Below the pieces are notes generated by a model. It was not told where the DNA came from. It did not search any database and was given only the letters and a program-made list of their open reading frames with translations. From the NCBI GenBank assembly GCA_015059065.1, contig SVBE01000005.1, positions 19,064-83,063 of the forward strand: DNA of 64,000 nucleotides. The letters run 5' to 3'. A program made the position numbers and the translations under genes. Source of the DNA: Erysipelotrichaceae bacterium. GTDB lineage: Bacteria; Bacillota_I; Bacilli_A; RFN20; CAG-826. Below, one piece after another: positions 59,467 to 64,000 of the stretch. How positions within the stretch are numbered: the first letter of the stretch is position 1; every line of letters starts with the position of its first letter.

Positions 59467-61911
59467 TTATTTAATGATGATAGTGTAAGTCTTAGCTTCA
59501 CTGATAGTAACGACTATTTGGTTACTATTCACTTGTGATTGATATGTTCCTCCGTTAACAGAGATATCGTTACCTAACGAATTAGGGATGATAATATTTC
59601 CTTTACTAGCAATATTTTTAATTGATAATGTTCTGACCCCGTCTTCATAATTCATTTCAAGGTCGATGTTGCCTTTTACTGTGTAATTAGAACATTTATA
59701 TGAATCTAGCAAATCATTAAGAGTTAAGGAATATTCTTCATATCCGGCCTTAGTAGGTTTTAAGCCAACAATATAACGATTGATGATGTAGATTGGTCCT
59801 GAGGTCCAGGCATGGTTAAATGTTCCATCAGTCAAATCGAACTTTTCATAAAGGGTATCACGGCTATCTTTGATCATATCATCATATCTTGATAGCATTC
59901 TTTCTTTCGCTAAATCGACACGGTTCAAATAACAAAGCGCTTCTAGAACATATTTTTCACAGAATGGACTGGCTTGACGAGTGTTGGTTAGGACATTAAT
60001 AATAACATCATAATCGCTAGGTTCTGCAAGTCCTGATAAGGCTAATAGTGCATTAGCGCGGTCATCAATATATTTTGAAGAAGATGATTTGAAACCATTT
60101 TCAGTATAATATGCATTATGATAATTAGCTTTCATATCCGCCATTCTCTCTTCAATGAAGGAGATATCGACATCCATCTCTAATTCTGCGACTAACTGTT
60201 TTGTGAGTCTCAAAGCATAATAATAGAAACCGACCTGTAATAGATTAGCATCAACAGCCTCTCCCCAATCATTCCACGTCCATGACCCGGCGCGGTATTT
60301 TGGCAGACCATTTTGCATTTCAAATAATTTCAAATATTCAATAACAGCTTTAATGTAGGATTTCATAGTCACTTTATCTCCAGAATGCTCATAGTAGTGG
60401 TAAGCACTGGAAAGGAAGGCTAATGATTGGTTGGGGATTTCTTGTGGTTTAACGCTTGGAGCGCGGGAAGGAATCGCATTATCGTTTTTAACCCACCCAA
60501 CGCAAGTTAATATCGTTTTCTTAATCATCTCTAGTCCGCCTTCTCCGTAGCAATATAAGGCAGCGTCGATCTGGTTGGAGGCGTCACCCATATAAGGGCC
60601 TCTTTCTCGATCGGGACAATCCATGAAAGTATCGCGCATACAAACTCTTACCGTATTCTGTGCTTTTTTCCATAAGGTGTCGATTGAACTATCTGATGAT
60701 TCAATGGCACCGAGCAATTCCCCGTTATATTCGCTGAGACGATAAGCGATCTTATTAAATTTCACGCCTGCGGGAGCTTCTATATATAAGTTATAACCGC
60801 TTCTCCATGGATAATTTTCATAATATTGATTGCCGCTTTTAGCAATATAGGTGTCCTTAAAAGATTGCACCCCATCATTATAGACATATGAATCGGTATA
60901 GAATGTCAATCTCTGACCCGCTTCTGCATCGATATCAATAATCCATGAGAACTGCACATCAGTGGGAAGGTTTAGTTCCAAAACAGTGTCATTTTCTAAA
61001 GTTTTTCCCGTATAATCACCAGCGTTTTCAAAATCAGCAACATCATAAAACTTAATAGGTTCAGTAATGGCGAGATACAAATCTCCAAATGGAAGATTGC
61101 CAGCTTTCGCAATCGATTTCGCGTTTTCCCAAGAGGAATCATCATAATCTAATTTACGGTAATCGCCTTCATCAACACGTGCATCATAAAACACATTTCT
61201 CTCGGCAAGCATAGAGGATTGTGGGTAAGAAATATAATCTTTACCCCCACTTATTCTGTTGCGATATGAGGCAACTCTATGCGCTTTAAAGGAAGTGTCA
61301 GATTTAATTAATGTATTTCCAACCTGCATTTCGAAAAGTAGGCCTGCTTGAGAAATCATATCTCCTTCTTCGTCCTCTAATGTTGGGTTGATAGAGCTGT
61401 CACCACTTCGCCCATTGAATGCGACTAATAAGGAAATGATGTTGTCTCCTTTTTTAAGTTTTGAGATATTGACTTCATCATAATAGGAATCATATGGAGT
61501 CGGTCCACGCTTCAAAGAACCATCGATTGTCACGAGTTCTTCATTAACCCACAAACAATATTTTGATTCAGCAGAAATGTAAGCGGTAATGTTCTCAATA
61601 TCTTTATCCAAAGTGAACTTCTTTCTAAATGCGACATAACTATCTTCATAACAGTTTGTTGTCCATATCCAGTGACCCTTCCAATCACTCTTTTTGTAAG
61701 CATCTAATTCTTCGACGTATTTTAAATCACTGCGATCAGCTTTTCCCGTTTCTGGAATATTATCTTTTTCTTCGACACTAGAAATATCGCTATTTTGACT
61801 GCTAAAAGTACTCACGTTATTTGAACTTGGCACGTCGCTGCTATTACCGCATCCGGACAAGCAAAAAGAAAGAATGCAGGTAGATAAAATAAAAAATTTT
61901 TGTCTCTTCAT
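59467..61911 (-). CDS. alpha-L-rhamnosidase-like (GH78) lipoprotein
   Basis: Lipobox LSGCG; DCPDRERGPYMGDASNQIDAAL, SWTWNDWGEAVDANLLQVGFYYYAL. Confidence 0.85.
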   Translation of the reverse strand: MKRQKFFILSTCILSFCLSGCGNSSDVPSSNNVSTFSSQNSDISSVEEKDNIPETGKADRSDLKYVEELDAYKKSDWKGHWIWTTNCYEDSYVAFRKKFTLDKDIENITAYISAESKYCLWVNEELVTIDGSLKRGPTPYDSYYDEVNISKLKKGDNIISLLVAFNGRSGDSSINPTLEDEEGDMISQAGLLFEMQVGNTLIKSDTSFKAHRVASYRNRISGGKDYISYPQSSMLAERNVFYDARVDEGDYRKLDYDDSSWENAKSIAKAGNLPFGDLYLAITEPIKFYDVADFENAGDYTGKTLENDTVLELNLPTDVQFSWIIDIDAEAGQRLTFYTDSYVYNDGVQSFKDTYIAKSGNQYYENYPWRSGYNLYIEAPAGVKFNKIAYRLSEYNGELLGAIESSDSSIDTLWKKAQNTVRVCMRDTFMDCPDRERGPYMGDASNQIDAALYCYGEGGLEMIKKTILTCVGWVKNDNAIPSRAPSVKPQEIPNQSLAFLSSAYHYYEHSGDKVTMKSYIKAVIEYLKLFEMQNGLPKYRAGSWTWNDWGEAVDANLLQVGFYYYALRLTKQLVAELEMDVDISFIEERMADMKANYHNAYYTENGFKSSSSKYIDDRANALLALSGLAEPSDYDVIINVLTNTRQASPFCEKYVLEALCYLNRVDLAKERMLSRYDDMIKDSRDTLYEKFDLTDGTFNHAWTSGPIYIINRYIVGLKPTKAGYEEYSLTLNDLLDSYKCSNYTVKGNIDLEMNYEDGVRTLSIKNIASKGNIIIPNSLGNDISVNGGTYQSQVNSNQIVVTISEAKTYTIIIK

Positions 61912-62121
61912 ATTTGGAAACTCCTTATATGGTTATTTTGCTTTAATATAGTTTTAAAACAATTGTTCAAGCGTATTTTTGTATTTTTAAATCGTAAATT
62001 TATAAATGGAATTATCCTTATCCTACCTCAAAAAGCATTCGACTTATGCACAAGCGTGGTACGCACTTTTATTTATACAAAATACATTTTTTAATGGTAA
62101 AATATAGCCAACAAAAATCAC

Positions 62122-62184
62122 ATGATTATAATTGCTATTGTCGATGACGAAGAAGAACAAGATCAAGTAGCTATTGCTGAATAA
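62122..62184 (+). pseudogene. 20-codon stub resembling the N-terminus of a response regulator
   Basis: MIIIAIVDDEEEQDQVAIAE*; compare MIKIAIIDDEKEC of the regulator at 57303-58016. Confidence 0.45.
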
Positions 62185-62191
62185 TAGTAAC

Positions 62192-62228
62192 AACCCCTTA
62201 TCCATATAACTCGGACTGAGGGGTTTTT
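62192..62228 (+). terminator. Rho-independent terminator
   Basis: aacccctta...tgaggggttttt. Confidence 0.65.
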
Positions 62229-62268
62229 ATTATGGGTATAGTTATATTTTTTGTGATAATATTTCTAT

Positions 62269-62790
62269 ATGTATAATATTGAAAAGAAACTTGATAGTGA
62301 ACTCATCTATGACGGGAAAGTCATACATGTAAGACGAGATAAAGTTCTTTGTCCAAATGGGAAAGAATCATATCGTGAAATAGTGGACCACCATGGAGGA
62401 GTGGGGGTTCTTGCTTTTCTTGATGGTAAAATCGCATTAGTGAAACAATATCGTTATGCTTATCAAGAAGAATTATATGAAATGCCCGCTGGTAAACTAG
62501 AAAAAGATGAAGACCCTTCTGAAGGTGGAAAAAGAGAACTTGAAGAAGAAGTGGGATATGTCGCTGATAAATTTGAATATCTTGGAAAAATGTATCCTTC
62601 TTGTGGTTATACAAACGAAATAATTTATTTATATAAAGCAGAAAATCTCCGCAAAACCCACACGCATTTAGATGAAGATGAATTTGTAGAAGTATTATGG
62701 TTTAGTTTAGAAGAAATAAAAAAGATGGTTAAGGAAGGACAAATTGTCGATGCTAAAACCATCTGTGCTCTTTATTTACTTGATTCGTAA
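62269..62790 (+). CDS. NUDIX hydrolase, ADP-ribose pyrophosphatase type
   Basis: Nudix box GKLEKDEDPSEGGKRELEEEVGY. Confidence 0.93.
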   Translation: MYNIEKKLDSELIYDGKVIHVRRDKVLCPNGKESYREIVDHHGGVGVLAFLDGKIALVKQYRYAYQEELYEMPAGKLEKDEDPSEGGKRELEEEVGYVADKFEYLGKMYPSCGYTNEIIYLYKAENLRKTHTHLDEDEFVEVLWFSLEEIKKMVKEGQIVDAKTICALYLLDS

Positions 62791-63404
62791 TCTTTGATTA
62801 CTTTATATATTTTTTCCGCCAGCAAAAGGTGGCTTTTTTCTGTTAGGTGAATATAGTCACTTCCAGTTTCTAATCCGTTATTATCAACGAACAAACAATT
62901 ATGTTTTTCTGCAATTTTTTGATATTCTTCGTTGAAATATTTGCTTTCGTCAATGACGTCTTTAGATACTTTATCATAACCATCACCAACTACTGATGGG
63001 GCGACGATGATGATTTTTGGAGCATTCTTAATCTTTCCTGCTAATTTCTGTTCAACTTTATAGATGTAGTCTTTTTCAAGCGATTCCGCGCAGTGCTTAG
63101 CAGTATCTTTATGAATGTATTTAAGATCATTACTTCCTAACATAATAAGGATATAGTCGAGAGGAAGAGTGGAGTAGACTGCTCCTCCAAAAGCAAGTTT
63201 TCCGTTACGGTTACCGACTAGTTCTTTTAAATCGTCGCTGCACATCGTCCTTCCTGGTAATCCTTCTTCAATAACTTCATAGTCATTACCTAGTAAGGAA
63301 GCTAAAACGCGTGGGTACCTGATAGAAGCAGGATACCTTTCGGCATCACTGCTAGGGACATAGCCCCAAGTATTTGAATCACCAAAGCATAATATTCTTT
63401 TCAT
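62772..63404 (-). CDS. SGNH/GDSL hydrolase
   Basis: ILCFGDSNTWGY, GRTMCSDD, IMLGSNDLK, DYIHLTEKSH catalytic blocks. Confidence 0.92.
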   Translation of the reverse strand: MKRILCFGDSNTWGYVPSSDAERYPASIRYPRVLASLLGNDYEVIEEGLPGRTMCSDDLKELVGNRNGKLAFGGAVYSTLPLDYILIMLGSNDLKYIHKDTAKHCAESLEKDYIYKVEQKLAGKIKNAPKIIIVAPSVVGDGYDKVSKDVIDESKYFNEEYQKIAEKHNCLFVDNNGLETGSDYIHLTEKSHLLLAEKIYKVIKDYESSK

Positions 63405-63520
63405 ATGTTTTTCTCCAATATATTAGGCTCTTTTTCTACGAAACCTTTAGCTTTATAAAAGGGTTTAGATTCATAATATCTTTCATCTCCTGTATGAATA
63501 GATAGTTTGTTGTATCCTTT
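63401..63520 (-). pseudogene. C-terminal remnant of a GNAT acetyltransferase
   Basis: Frame KGYNKLSIHTGDERYYESKPFYKAKGFVEKEPNILEKNI* opens directly after a TAA; stop TGA overlaps the SGNH ATG (ATGA). Confidence 0.7.
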
Positions 63521-63528
63521 TTACATAG

Positions 63529-63860
63529 CTAGTTAATGTAGTTCACTTTATTAATAAGGTTTATATAGTTTTCGTTTGTTAATAATGATCTGTTCTTATT
63601 TATTATATAACCCTTAAGCAAAAATTCTCTTAATACATTAATTGCCCATTAATCTGACGTGCATTTTTTGCACATGAGGTGCTTTCTTCCAGTTCGCCTT
63701 CTTTAAAAATATTCCTAATGTGTTTTGATACGACAGTTCGATCTCTAGAGAAAAGTTCGGATAGTTGGTCTTTTGTGAGCCAAACTGTTTCTTCTGACGG
63801 AGAAACATTAACCTGTAGTTCAAGACTGTTGTTGGCAAATTTTACAAGTCCATAATTCAT
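63529..63860 (-). pseudogene. decayed RhuM-family gene
   Basis: MNYGLVKFANNSLELQVNVSPSEETVWLTKDQLSELFSRDRTVVSKHIRNIFKEGELEESTSCAKNA then frameshift to WAINVLREFLLKGYIINKNR...*. Confidence 0.8.
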
Positions 63861-63904
63861 AGTGATAAATTATCGCAAGTATTAAATAATCACAATCTTT
63901 TATA

Positions 63905-64000
63905 AGTGACCTACTCCCACCATTTAAAGAAGTGGGGGTTTCTCGTTCGATGGCCCTTACGAGCCAAGCATAGGCGAGCTAACTCCGTGGGTCCCACGGT
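63905..64000 (-). mobile_element. right end/omega-RNA 3' region of an IS200/IS605-group (TnpB) element, truncated by window edge
   Basis: minus strand: accgtgggacccacggagttagctcgcctatgcttggctcgtaagggccatcgaacgagaaacccccacttctttaaatggtgggagtaggtcac; CCCCCACTTC...GGTGGGAG end typical of these elements. Confidence 0.68.

Noticed and set aside
62321-62614. 97-aa minus-strand ORF inside the NUDIX gene
   Set aside because: Antisense shadow; His-rich composition with no family motif.

Overview
This is a low-GC chromosome window. Its gene content fits a Bacilli/Mollicutes-like Firmicute, probably gut-associated; that placement is inference. UGA reads as stop. Most of the window is ordinary chromosome: a giant BspA-type LRR protein cut by the left edge, six tRNAs, a heterodimeric ABC exporter, LacZ (GH2), a rubredoxin, a zinc-type efflux block (CDF, ArsR/SmtB, P1B-ATPase), feoA-feoA-feoB, an alpha-amylase lipoprotein, pnp, a glycerol-3-phosphate dehydrogenase-like trio, an RNase J paralogue, FtsK/SpoIIIE, pullulanase, rarA-dtd-mnmA, a GHKL/LytTR two-component pair, a GH78 lipoprotein, NUDIX and SGNH hydrolases. 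The most interesting signals are: (i) the last ~95 bp look like the right end and omega-RNA 3' region of an IS200/IS605 TnpB element running off the edge, beside two decayed genes (a rhuM with internal deletion and frameshift, and a GNAT tail overlapping the SGNH start codon); (ii) an RNase J paralogue whose HxHxDH metal motif reads HGHDEN; (iii) a recurrent arrangement with TATAAT-like -10 boxes only 6-11 nt before start codons, implying leaderless or near-leaderless mRNAs; (iv) an SmtB-type operator placed exactly between -35 and -10, upstream of a regulator with a DHHE alpha5 zinc site; (v) paired palindromes in the feo promoter; (vi) two orphan arrays of short direct repeats resembling IS21-family termini. 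No CRISPR array, rRNA or complete mobile element was found. I did not identify a clearly new multi-gene defence system. Nothing was searched against databases; all assignments come from reading motifs.
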